Source: Caulobacter sp. UNC279MFTsu5.1 (GTDB taxonomy: Bacteria; Pseudomonadota; Alphaproteobacteria; Caulobacterales; Caulobacteraceae). Taken from it: a DNA stretch of 64,000 nt. Where the stretch lies: positions 62,001 through 126,000 of the forward strand of contig NZ_FORN01000006.1 in NCBI RefSeq assembly GCF_900114015.1, in the 5' to 3' direction. A model generated the notes under the pieces. It searched no databases, was not told the origin of the DNA, and worked only from the letters and a program-made list of their open reading frames with translations. Shown in pieces: positions 52,884 through 62,080 of the stretch. The position numbers were made by a program, and so were the translations under genes. How positions within the stretch are numbered: position 1 is the first letter of the stretch; every line of letters begins with the position of its first letter.

Positions 52884-53615
52884 TCACCGCGCCGGCCCGA
52901 ACCGCGCCACCAAGTCATAGGCTTCGCCCGGAAACAGCTGCCGCACCCAGGTCACCGGCTCGCCCGCGCGCCAGGTGCGCCGCTCGACCGCCAGCAGGGC
53001 CGCGCCGGCGTCCAGCGCCAGCAGCTCGGCGACGGCCGCCTCGGCCCCGACGGCGCTGATCCGGTTCTCGGCCTCGGTCCACGGCACGTGGTGCAGCAGC
53101 CAGGCGCCCGGCGACTCCTCGGCGAAGTCCAGCTCGGCCGCCTCGGGCACGGCGGCCAGGCTGACCAGGCGGTCCTCCAGGGCGAACGGCCGGTCGCCGG
53201 CCACGTGCAGGCCGCGCAGCGCCAGCAGCTCGCTGCCCGCCGCCAGGGCCATCTCCTCAGGGTCGCCCGCCCTGGCCTTGCGCCGCCGCCGGTCCAGCAG
53301 GTCGAAGCGGTAGGGCTCGCCCCGCGCCAGGATCTGCGCCTGGATATCGGGGATGTCGAGCACGGTGGAATGCACGCGCGGCCGGGCCACGAACGAGCCG
53401 GCGCGACGGCGGCGGACGATCAGCCCCTCGTCCGCCAGGGCCGACATCGCCTTGTTGACCGTCATCCGCGAGCAACCGAACTGGCTCATCAATTCTGCCT
53501 CGGACGGGACCTTGCGGCCCGGGGCCCAGGCGCCTGAGCGGATCAGGTCCTCGATCTCGCCGCGGATGCGCTGGGACAGCGTCCCGTCTTTCCCGGTCAG
53601 GCTCGGCGCGCTCAA
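52884..53615 (-). CDS. hutC: HutC, histidine-utilisation repressor (GntR/UTRA)
   Basis: A 243-residue GntR-family repressor with a UTRA effector domain. The winged HTH is at about 10-75 (QRIRGEIEDLIRSGAWAPGRKVPSEAELMSQFGCSRMTVNKAMSALADEGLIVRRRRAGSFVA); the UTRA domain follows (ALRGLHVAGDRPFALEDRLVSLAAVPEA, PWTEAENRISAVGAEAAVAELL, AVERRTWRAGEPVTWVRQLFPGEAYDLVARF). HutC is known to release DNA on binding urocanate. It starts with TTG at 53615, overlapping the hutF stop (TTGA), with GGGGAG upstream in the hutF end, so it is translationally coupled. The likely operator is 55116-55133. Confidence 0.95.
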   Translation of the reverse strand: MSAPSLTGKDGTLSQRIRGEIEDLIRSGAWAPGRKVPSEAELMSQFGCSRMTVNKAMSALADEGLIVRRRRAGSFVARPRVHSTVLDIPDIQAQILARGEPYRFDLLDRRRRKARAGDPEEMALAAGSELLALRGLHVAGDRPFALEDRLVSLAAVPEAAELDFAEESPGAWLLHHVPWTEAENRISAVGAEAAVAELLALDAGAALLAVERRTWRAGEPVTWVRQLFPGEAYDLVARFGPAR

Positions 53616-55093
53616 GCCAGCACGCTCCCCAGGGCCGTCCGGTAGCGCGCCAGGATCGCCTCGCGCGCATGGTGGCGGCCGCCGCTGACCACCTGCCGAC
53701 CGCCGCGCCAGACGCCGTCGATCGCCCCGTGCCGCCCGGCGAACACCCAGCTGTCCAGCAGGGCGTCGCCGTCGCGGCCGATCATCGCCGGATGGGTCCG
53801 GTCCAGGGTCACGAAGTCGGCCGGACGCCCGCGCCGCAGGCCGCCGGCCACGCCCAGGGCCTGGGCCCCGCCGTTGACCGCCGCCCGGAACAGCTCGCCG
53901 CCGGTCGAACTTCCCGGCGCCCTGGCCAGCACGTTGCGGGCTCGCCGGGTCAGGCGCTGGGCGTATTCCAGGGTCCGCAGTTCCTCGGCCGCGTCGATCA
54001 GCACGTTGCTGTCCGAGCCGACCCCGAACGCCCCGCCCGCCGCCAGGTAGTCGGGGGCCGGGAAGACGCCGTCGCCGAGGTTGGCCTCGGTGATCGGGCA
54101 CAGGCCGGCCACCGCGCCGCTCTTGGCCAGGCGCTCGGTCTCCATGGCGTTCAGGTGGGTGGCGTGGACCAGGCACCAGCGCTTGTCGACAGGCGCGTTG
54201 TTCATCAGCCAGCGCACCGGCCGCGCGCCGGTGGCGGCCAGGCAGTCGTCGACCTCCTGGGTCTGCTCGGCGATGTGGATGTGGACGGGGCCTCCGCCCG
54301 CCAGCGGCAGGATCGCGGTCAGCTCCTCGCCGGTCACCGCCCGCAAGCTGTGCGGCGCGATCCCGACCACCGCGTCGAGCAGGCCGGCCGTCGCCGCGCG
54401 GCTGGCCTCGACCAGCCGGCCGTAGCCGTCGACGTCGTGGACGAACCGCCGCTGGCCCGCGCCCGGCGCGACCCCGCCGAAGCCGGCATGAGCGTAGAAC
54501 ACCGGCAGCAGGGTCAGGCCGATCCCCGTCTCGCCGGCCGCCGCCGCGATCCGCGCGGCCATCTCGGCCGGGTCGGCGTAGGGCGAGCCGTCCTTGTCGT
54601 GGTGCAGGTAGTGGAACTCGCCGACCCGGGTCGAGCCGGTCTCCAGCATTTCCATATAGGCCAGGGCGGCGACGGCCTGGACCTCGTCGGGACCCAGCCG
54701 GTCGACGAAGCGGTACATCAGCTCGCGCCAGGTCCAGAAGCTGTCGCCGCCAGGCCCCCGCGTCTCCGTCAGCCCCGCCATGGCGCGCTGGAAGGCGTGG
54801 CTGTGCAGGTTGGGCAGGCCGGGCAGGCACGGGCCGTGCGCCGTCTCGCCGGGCTGGCAGGGGACGTCGGTGTCGACGCGCGCGATCATCCCCTCGCTGA
54901 GCGTGAACCGCACGTCCCGGGCCCAGCCGTCGGCCAGCAGGGCCTGCTCGAACCACAGGGTCTGGGGACCGGCCGGCGCGGGGCGCTCCGGCTCACGCGC
55001 GGGCGCGGCCTCGACCGCCTCCTCGGCCTTGGGCGGCGGGGTGTAGATCGGCGCCTCGGCCTCGGGTTCTGACGGAAACTCGTCGTCGGTCAC
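53612..55093 (-). CDS. hutF: HutF, formimidoylglutamate deiminase
   Basis: An amidohydrolase of 493 residues that converts N-formimidoylglutamate to N-formylglutamate and ammonia. Metal and substrate blocks: [20 protein letters not shown] (HxH), [57 protein letters not shown] and the terminal Asp in [18 protein letters not shown]. The first 45 residues ([20 protein letters not shown]) form a Pro/Glu/Ala-rich extension not usual for the family. GTG at 55093 (GAGGAT upstream) is chosen because an earlier ATG would lie beyond the operator. Divergent from hutI and overlapping hutC. Confidence 0.95.
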   Translation of the reverse strand: MTDDEFPSEPEAEAPIYTPPPKAEEAVEAAPAREPERPAPAGPQTLWFEQALLADGWARDVRFTLSEGMIARVDTDVPCQPGETAHGPCLPGLPNLHSHAFQRAMAGLTETRGPGGDSFWTWRELMYRFVDRLGPDEVQAVAALAYMEMLETGSTRVGEFHYLHHDKDGSPYADPAEMAARIAAAAGETGIGLTLLPVFYAHAGFGGVAPGAGQRRFVHDVDGYGRLVEASRAATAGLLDAVVGIAPHSLRAVTGEELTAILPLAGGGPVHIHIAEQTQEVDDCLAATGARPVRWLMNNAPVDKRWCLVHATHLNAMETERLAKSGAVAGLCPITEANLGDGVFPAPDYLAAGGAFGVGSDSNVLIDAAEELRTLEYAQRLTRRARNVLARAPGSSTGGELFRAAVNGGAQALGVAGGLRRGRPADFVTLDRTHPAMIGRDGDALLDSWVFAGRHGAIDGVWRGGRQVVSGGRHHAREAILARYRTALGSVLA

Positions 55094-55115
55094 TGGACAA
55101 TCCTCGGGTCGCACG

Positions 55116-55133
55116 AATATGTCTATACATATT
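55116..55133. promoter_or_regulatory. HutC-type palindromic operator between hutF and hutI
   Basis: Perfect 7-bp arms AATATGT (55116-55122) and ACATATT (55127-55133) around CTAT. It lies 22 bp from the hutF start and 46 bp from the hutI start in the only divergent promoter of the hut genes, so one site can control both units. It is notably AT-rich against the surrounding DNA. Confidence 0.8.
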
Positions 55134-55179
55134 GAAGCCGTCGGCAAGAGACCGGAGCGGCGTCGGGAGATCCCAGGCC

Positions 55180-56391
55180 ATGCGCTGCGATCGGGTGTGG
55201 AGCAAGGCCCGCCTGGCCACTTTCGCCGTCGACAGGCCCGGCCTGGGCGTGGTCGAGGACGGCGTGGTGGCGACGGCCGGCGGCCGCATCGCCTATGCCG
55301 GCCCCGCCGCCGACGCCCCCGCCTTCGAGGCCCGCGAGACGATCGACTGTGAAGGCCGCTGGATCACGCCCGGCCTGATCGATCCCCACACCCACCTGGT
55401 GTTCGGCGGCGACCGCGCCCACGAGTTCGAGCTGCGGCTGGCCGGCGCTTCCTACGAAGAGATCGCCCGGGCCGGCGGCGGCATCGTCTCGACCATGAAG
55501 GCCACCCGCGCCGCCACGGAAGGCGAACTGGTCGCCGCCGCCCTGCCCCGCCTGGACGCCCTGATCGCCGAGGGCCTGACCACGATCGAGATCAAGTCCG
55601 GCTACGGCCTGTCGCTGGACGACGAGCTGAAGAGCCTGCGCGCCGCCCGCGCCCTGGCCGACGCCCGCCGCGTGTCGGTGACCACGACCTTCCTCGGCGC
55701 CCACGCCCTGCCGCCGGAATATGCCGGCGCGCCCGACGACTATATCGACCACGTCTGCTACCAGATGATCCCCGCCGTCGCCGCCGAGGGCCTGGCCGAC
55801 GCGGTGGACGCCTTCTGCGAAGGCATCGGCTTCACCCCCGCCCAGACCCGCCGGGTGTTTCAGGCCGCCCGCGAACACGGTCTGCCGGTCAAGTTGCACG
55901 CCGAGCAGCTGTCGAACCAGAACGGCGCGGCCCTGGCGGCCGAGTTCGGGGCGCTGTCGGCCGACCACCTGGAGCATCTGGACGCCGCCGGGATCGCCGC
56001 CATGGCCCGGGCCGGCACGACGGCCGTGCTGCTGCCGGGGGCGTTCTACTTCGTGCGGGAGACCAAGCCGCCGCCCATCGAGACCCTGCGCGCCGCCGGC
56101 GCGCCCATGGCCCTCGCAACAGATTGCAACCCCGGCACCTCGCCCCTGACCAGCCTGCTGCTGACCATGAACATGGCCGCCACCCTTTTCCGGATGACCG
56201 TCGACGAATGCCTGGCCGGCGTGACGCGCGAGGCCGCGCGGGCGCTGGGCCGCCTCGACAGCATCGGCACGCTGGAGGCCGGCAAGGCCTGCGACCTGGC
56301 CGTCTGGGACATCGAGCGTCCCGCCGAACTTGTCTATCGCATGGGCTTCAACCCGCTGCATGCGCGCGTCTGGAAGGGTGAAATCGCGTGA
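55180..56391 (+). CDS. hutI: HutI, imidazolonepropionase
   Basis: A 403-residue amidohydrolase that opens imidazolone-5-propionate to N-formimidoylglutamate. [39 protein letters not shown] is the HxH start with the family-specific [22 protein letters not shown]-like [23 protein letters not shown] (His ligand), ADHLEHL and [10 protein letters not shown] (last Asp ligand) complete the site. The ATG at 55180 is chosen as the family start; the upstream 16 codons are promoter DNA. First gene of hutI-hutH-hutG-hutU-hutD; it overlaps hutH by 4 bp. Confidence 0.97.
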   Translation: MRCDRVWSKARLATFAVDRPGLGVVEDGVVATAGGRIAYAGPAADAPAFEARETIDCEGRWITPGLIDPHTHLVFGGDRAHEFELRLAGASYEEIARAGGGIVSTMKATRAATEGELVAAALPRLDALIAEGLTTIEIKSGYGLSLDDELKSLRAARALADARRVSVTTTFLGAHALPPEYAGAPDDYIDHVCYQMIPAVAAEGLADAVDAFCEGIGFTPAQTRRVFQAAREHGLPVKLHAEQLSNQNGAALAAEFGALSADHLEHLDAAGIAAMARAGTTAVLLPGAFYFVRETKPPPIETLRAAGAPMALATDCNPGTSPLTSLLLTMNMAATLFRMTVDECLAGVTREAARALGRLDSIGTLEAGKACDLAVWDIERPAELVYRMGFNPLHARVWKGEIA

Positions 56392-57920
56392 CCGAAGTCG
56401 TTCTCAATCCCGGCGAGGTGAGTCTGGCCGACTGGAAGGCCGTCTATCGCGGCGCGCCCGCGCGCTTGCCTGAAAGCGCCGCGCCGGTGATCGCCGAGAG
56501 CGCCGCCGCCGTCGAACGCATCCTGGCCAAGGGCGCGCCGGTGTACGGGATCAACACCGGCTTCGGGAAGCTGGCCAGCGTCCGCATCGGCGACGCCGAC
56601 CTGGAGACCCTGCAGCGCAACATCGTGCTGTCGCACGCCGCCGGCACGGGCGCGCCCTCGCCGGTCCCAGTGATCCGGCTGATGATGGCCCTGAAGCTGG
56701 CCAGCCTGGCGCAGGGCGCCTCCGGCGTGCGGCCAGCCACCACCGACCTGCTGGAAGCCATGCTCGTCAAGGGCCTGACGCCGGTGGTGCCGTGCCAGGG
56801 CTCGGTCGGTGCCTCGGGCGACCTGGCGCCGCTGGCCCACATGGCCGCAACCATGATTGGGGTCGGTGAAATCTTCGTCGGCGACCGGCGCCTGCCGGCG
56901 GTCGAGGCCCTGGCCCAGGCCGGCCTTCGCCCCCTGGCCCTGGGCCCCAAGGAAGGCCTGGCCCTGCTGAACGGGACCCAGTTCTCGACCGCCAACGCCC
57001 TGGCCGCCCTGTTCGACGCCGAGCGCCTGTTCCAGTCGGCCCTGGTCACCGGCGCCCTGGCTACAGAGGCGGCCAAGGGGTCGGACACGCCGTTCGATCC
57101 GCGCATCCACACGCTGCGCCGCCAGCCCGGCCAGATCGAAACCGCCGCCGCCCTGCGCGGCCTGATGGCCGGCTCGGCGATCCGCGACTCCCACCGCGAG
57201 GGCGACACGCGGGTGCAGGATCCCTATTGCCTGCGCTGCCAGCCCCAGGTGATGGGCGCGGCGCTGGACGTGCTGCGCCAGGCCGCCGTCACCTTGGCCA
57301 CCGAGGCCAACGGCGTCTCGGACAACCCGCTGATCTTCCCCGACACCGACGAGGCCCTGTCGGGGGGCAATTTCCACGCCGAGCCGGTGGCCTTCGCGGC
57401 CGACATGATCGCCCTGGCCGTCTGCGAGATCGGCTCGATCGCCGAGCGCCGCATCGCCATGCTGGTCGATCCGACCTGCTCGGGCCTGCCGGCCTTCCTG
57501 ACCCCCAAGCCCGGCCTGAACTCCGGCTTCATGATCCCGCAGGTCACGGCCGCCGCCCTGGTCTCGGAGAACAAGCAGAAGGCCTATCCGGCCAGCGTCG
57601 ACTCGATCCCGACCTCGGCCAACCAGGAAGACCACGTCTCAATGGCCGCCCACGGCGCCCGGCGCCTGCTGGCCATGGTCGAGGCGGCCGAGGCGGTGAT
57701 CGGCATCGAGCTGCTGGCGGCGGCGCAGGGTTGCGACTTCCACGCGCCGCTGGCCTCGAGCCCGGCCCTGGAAGCCGTGCGCGGCGTGCTGCGGGCGCGG
57801 GTTCCGCACCTGAGCGACGACCGCCACTTCCACCCGGACATGGAGGCCGCCAACGCCCTGGTGCGGTCGGGGGCGGTCGTGGCGGCGGCGGGCGTGGCGT
57901 TGCCGGGGGTGGAAGCATGA
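56388..57920 (+). CDS. hutH: HutH, histidine ammonia-lyase
   Basis: A 510-residue lyase converting L-histidine to urocanate and ammonia. The MIO-forming triad Ala142-Ser143-Gly144 is in [14 protein letters not shown]; other hallmarks are [11 protein letters not shown] (Tyr general base), [42 protein letters not shown] and SSEN-like [27 protein letters not shown]. Starts with GTG at 56388, sharing GTGA with the hutI stop. A copy of the TGTCATCCCGG palindrome lies between it and hutG. Confidence 0.98.
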   Translation: MTEVVLNPGEVSLADWKAVYRGAPARLPESAAPVIAESAAAVERILAKGAPVYGINTGFGKLASVRIGDADLETLQRNIVLSHAAGTGAPSPVPVIRLMMALKLASLAQGASGVRPATTDLLEAMLVKGLTPVVPCQGSVGASGDLAPLAHMAATMIGVGEIFVGDRRLPAVEALAQAGLRPLALGPKEGLALLNGTQFSTANALAALFDAERLFQSALVTGALATEAAKGSDTPFDPRIHTLRRQPGQIETAAALRGLMAGSAIRDSHREGDTRVQDPYCLRCQPQVMGAALDVLRQAAVTLATEANGVSDNPLIFPDTDEALSGGNFHAEPVAFAADMIALAVCEIGSIAERRIAMLVDPTCSGLPAFLTPKPGLNSGFMIPQVTAAALVSENKQKAYPASVDSIPTSANQEDHVSMAAHGARRLLAMVEAAEAVIGIELLAAAQGCDFHAPLASSPALEAVRGVLRARVPHLSDDRHFHPDMEAANALVRSGAVVAAAGVALPGVEA

Positions 57921-57943
57921 GTCCCCGCCTCGACCCTCAACCT

Positions 57944-58054
57944 TGTCATCCCGGACAAGCGCGAAGCGCGCAGATCTGGGACCGACGCCTGAGCGCCGCG
58001 CTTCCGGCGGTCCCGGATCTGCGCCCGGCGCCGCCGGGCTTGTCCGGGATGGCA
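57944..58054. repeat. TGTCATCCCGGACAAG dispersed palindrome inside the hut operon
   Basis: Left arm TGTCATCCCGGACAAG (57944-57959) and right arm CTTGTCCGGGATGGCA (58039-58054) are inverse with one mismatch, with inner GATCTGGGACCG and CGGTCCCGGATC arms. It fills the 136-bp hutH-hutG gap and ends two bases before the hutG start codon, so it contributes the ribosome-site region (GGCAGG). Confidence 0.8.
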
Positions 58055-58056
58055 GG

Positions 58057-58896
58057 ATGAGCGGCATGGACTGGCTTCACATCACCCGCGGCGAGGCCCC
58101 GCTGGTCGTCAGCATCCCGCACGCCGGGACGATCATCCCGTCCGAGGTCGAGGCGCGGCTGGTCTCGCCGTGGCTGGCGCGCAAGGACGCCGACTGGTGG
58201 CTCGAGCAGCTCTACGCCTTTGCCGGCGGCCTGGACGCCACGGTGGTCCGCACCGGCGTCTCGCGCACGGTGATCGACGTCAACCGCGACCCGTCGGGCG
58301 CGTCGCTGTATCCCGGCCAGGCCACCACCGGCCTGTGCCCGGTCGACACCTTCGACGGCGAGCCGCTGTACCGACCCGGCCAGGAACCCGACGCCGCCGA
58401 GATCGCCGAGCGTCGCGCGACCTTCTTCGATCCCTACCACGCCGCCCTGCAGGCCGAGCTCGACCGGCTGGTCGCGCGCCATGGCAAGGTGGTGCTGTAC
58501 GACGCCCACTCGATCCGCTCGCGCGCGCCCCGGCTGTTCGACGGCCAGCTGCCGCAGTTCAACATCGGCACGAACAGCGGCGCGGCCTGCGATCCGGGCC
58601 TGACCCGCGCCGTCGAGGCCGCCTGCGACGCCACGGGCCTGCCGCGCGTCACCGATGGCCGCTTCAAGGGCGGCTGGATCACCCGCCGCTACGGCCGGCC
58701 CGAAACCGCCGTCCACGCCGTCCAGATGGAGCTGGCCTGTCGCGGCTACATCGACGAGCCGGCGGTCCTGACGCCGGACAATTGGCCCACGCCCTACGCT
58801 CCGGCCCGCGCCGCGCCGCTGCAGGCCGCCCTCACCGACATACTGAAGGCGTGCCTCGCCTTCGCCTCAGCCTCTCCTCCCCCGCTGCGCGGGTGA
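58057..58896 (+). CDS. hutG: HutG, N-formylglutamate deformylase
   Basis: A 279-residue N-formylglutamate amidohydrolase giving glutamate and formate, the last step of the HutF-dependent route. [23 protein letters not shown]-like [66 protein letters not shown] and [12 protein letters not shown] are family blocks. The ATG at 58057 abuts a repeat element; another at 58066 is possible. The C-terminal residues SPPPLRG come from a small hairpin repeat (58875-58901), so the end of the protein may have been changed by it. This is the deformylase, not the metal-dependent formiminoglutamase. Confidence 0.95.
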   Translation: MSGMDWLHITRGEAPLVVSIPHAGTIIPSEVEARLVSPWLARKDADWWLEQLYAFAGGLDATVVRTGVSRTVIDVNRDPSGASLYPGQATTGLCPVDTFDGEPLYRPGQEPDAAEIAERRATFFDPYHAALQAELDRLVARHGKVVLYDAHSIRSRAPRLFDGQLPQFNIGTNSGAACDPGLTRAVEAACDATGLPRVTDGRFKGGWITRRYGRPETAVHAVQMELACRGYIDEPAVLTPDNWPTPYAPARAAPLQAALTDILKACLAFASASPPPLRG

Positions 58897-58933
58897 GGAG
58901 GAAAACAGCCCTCTCAACGCTCGAGACTTCATC

Positions 58934-60597
<1,664 letters not shown>

Positions 60598-60598
<1 letters not shown>

Positions 60599-61131
60599 TG
60601 CGCATCCTCCGCGCCGCCGACCGGGTCGCCGCGCCGTGGAAGAACGGCGGCGGCGTCACGCGGGAGGTCGCCGCCTGGCCGCCCGGCGCGGGGCTGGACG
60701 GCTTCGATTGGCGGGTCAGCCTGGCCGACGTCGCCGCCGACGGGCCGTTCTCGGTCTTCCCCGGCGTCGGCCGGGTGCTGACGGTGATCGCGGGCGACGG
60801 CCTGGTGCTGGAAATCGAGGGCCAGGTCGTGCGCCTGGCGCCCGGCGCGCCCTTCGCCTTTGCGGGCGAGGCTCACGTCACGGCGCGCCTGACCGCCGGC
60901 CCGATCCGCGACCTCAACGTCATGGTCCGGCGCGGCGCCTGGACGGCGCGGGTCGAGCCCTGGCGCGGCGATGCCGTCGCGGCCCCGGATGGGCTCACGC
61001 TCGTCGTACTGCTGGAGGACGCGCGGAATCTCGCGGCGCTGGACGTGGTTCTTTTCGACGCGGGCGAGGCTGTGACGCTTGATCTTCCGCCGGAAACCAG
61101 AGCATTGACCATCGCCTTGCGCACGGACTAG
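60598..61131 (+). CDS. hutD: HutD family protein
   Basis: A 177-residue cupin-fold HutD protein. AADRVAAPWKNGGGVTREVAAWPPG and DGFDWRVSLADVAADGPFSVFPGVGRVLTVIAGDGLVLEI are the family signature, with the second half FAGEAHVTARLTAGPIRDLNVMVRRG. HutD has no known catalytic role; in Pseudomonas it limits excess induction of hut and is thought to bind N-formylglutamate or related intermediates. It starts with GTG at 60598 inside the TAG of hutU. It is the last gene of the hut operon. Confidence 0.93.
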
Positions 61132-61223
61132 CCGACTATCGGCTAACCACGTTCAGTAAAGCTTCAAGCACAGCCATGGACGCGCGCGACCGCTGGCCGC
61201 ACTTGGCTTGCCACGTCTTCGCC

Positions 61224-61239
61224 TTATCTGGCGATTAAC
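61224..61239 (+). promoter_or_regulatory. candidate CtrA box before the M23 peptidase gene
   Basis: TTAT-N7-TTAAC: seven of eight bases match TTAA-N7-TTAA, with the following C also conserved. It lies 55 bp before the M23 peptidase start. Cell-wall hydrolases are a typical class of CtrA targets in Caulobacter. Confidence 0.4.
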
Positions 61240-61294
61240 CACCCCAAACGCCAAACCTTCCGAAACGATCCATCGACAACTTCAGGACGATTTG

Positions 61295-61975
61295 ATGCAA
61301 GCATCGGCTGCGAAGACGCTCGCCCCGCGCAAGCTCGCCCCTTGGACGCGCGGCGCGCTGGGCCTGGCCCTGGTCTTCGCTCCGATGGTGGTGGCGGCGA
61401 TGGAGAATCCGCACAGGGCGCCCAAGGGCCCCTCGCCGGTCGTCCAGCGCCTGCTGGCCGAGATGGCCGCCAAGCCGCAGACGCCGGTCCGCAAGGAACT
61501 GGTCTGGAGCGGATCGGACATAGACGGCGACGGCGCCCCAGACTTCGCCAACCCTACCGGCGGCGCCCCGCGAGGCCACGACGAGTTCGGCGACGGCCAG
61601 TTCGGCGCCCGCCGCGACGGCGGCTCGCGCAGCCACGAAGGCGTCGACTACGTGGCCACGGCCGGCCAGGACGTCCAGGCCCCGATCTCCGGCTACGTGA
61701 CCAAGATCGGCTACGCCTACGCCGGCTCCAGCGACCTGAAGTTCGTCGAGATCAGCAACCCGGCCCTAGGCTACGTCGCCCGCGCCTTCTACGTGAAGCC
61801 CGGCGTCGAGGTCGGCCAGGCGGTGCGCCTGGGCGAGACCATCGGGACCGACCAGAGCCTGCAGGCCCACTATCCCGGCATCACCGACCACGTCCACCTG
61901 GAGGTGATGCAGCCCGGCGGCGAACGCGTGAACGCGGCCGAGCTGATCACCCGCAAACTGGTGGCGCAGGCTTAG
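61295..61975 (+). CDS. M23 (LytM-type) metallopeptidase with a calcium-loop motif
   Basis: A 226-residue membrane-anchored or secreted M23 family protein. A hydrophobic segment at about 17-36 (WTRGALGLALVFAPMVVAAM) is a signal/anchor. Residues 75-83, DIDGDGAPD, form an EF-hand-like calcium loop before the peptidase domain. The zinc ligands are H114 and D118 in SRSHEGVDYVA and H201 in DHVHLEV, with H199 the usual catalytic His. Lysostaphin-type peptidases cut peptidoglycan cross-links. The ATG at 61295 is chosen (AGGA 8 bases upstream); a longer frame to 61208 has no features. A CtrA-like box lies 55 bp upstream. Confidence 0.88.
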   Translation: MQASAAKTLAPRKLAPWTRGALGLALVFAPMVVAAMENPHRAPKGPSPVVQRLLAEMAAKPQTPVRKELVWSGSDIDGDGAPDFANPTGGAPRGHDEFGDGQFGARRDGGSRSHEGVDYVATAGQDVQAPISGYVTKIGYAYAGSSDLKFVEISNPALGYVARAFYVKPGVEVGQAVRLGETIGTDQSLQAHYPGITDHVHLEVMQPGGERVNAAELITRKLVAQA

Positions 61976-61993
61976 GGGCTCCCGCAACTCACG

Positions 61994-62043
61994 CACTTGC
62001 CCCCTCCGGGCCTTCGGCCCTCCTCCCCCATAGGGGGAAGGGC
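61994..62043. repeat. TTGCCCCC-type repeat, short form
   Basis: CACTTGCCCCC followed by GGGCC-TTC-GGCCC and CCCCCATAGGGGG hairpins, sharing the TTGCCCCC end and the CCCCCATAGGGGG block with 30026-30155. It lies between the convergent M23 peptidase and GH31 genes. Confidence 0.6.
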
Positions 62044-62080
62044 CTAAAGCGCGGTCTGGCGGGGGAAAGTCGCGAATCCC

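Noticed and set aside
52884..54956. A single 690-codon minus-strand protein ending in a GntR regulator
   Set aside because: The first two thirds are a shadow of hutF. Only the part from the TTG at 53615 is hutC.
57943..58056. An N-terminal extension of HutG
   Set aside because: It translates the palindromic repeat; the family N terminus starts at or after 58057.
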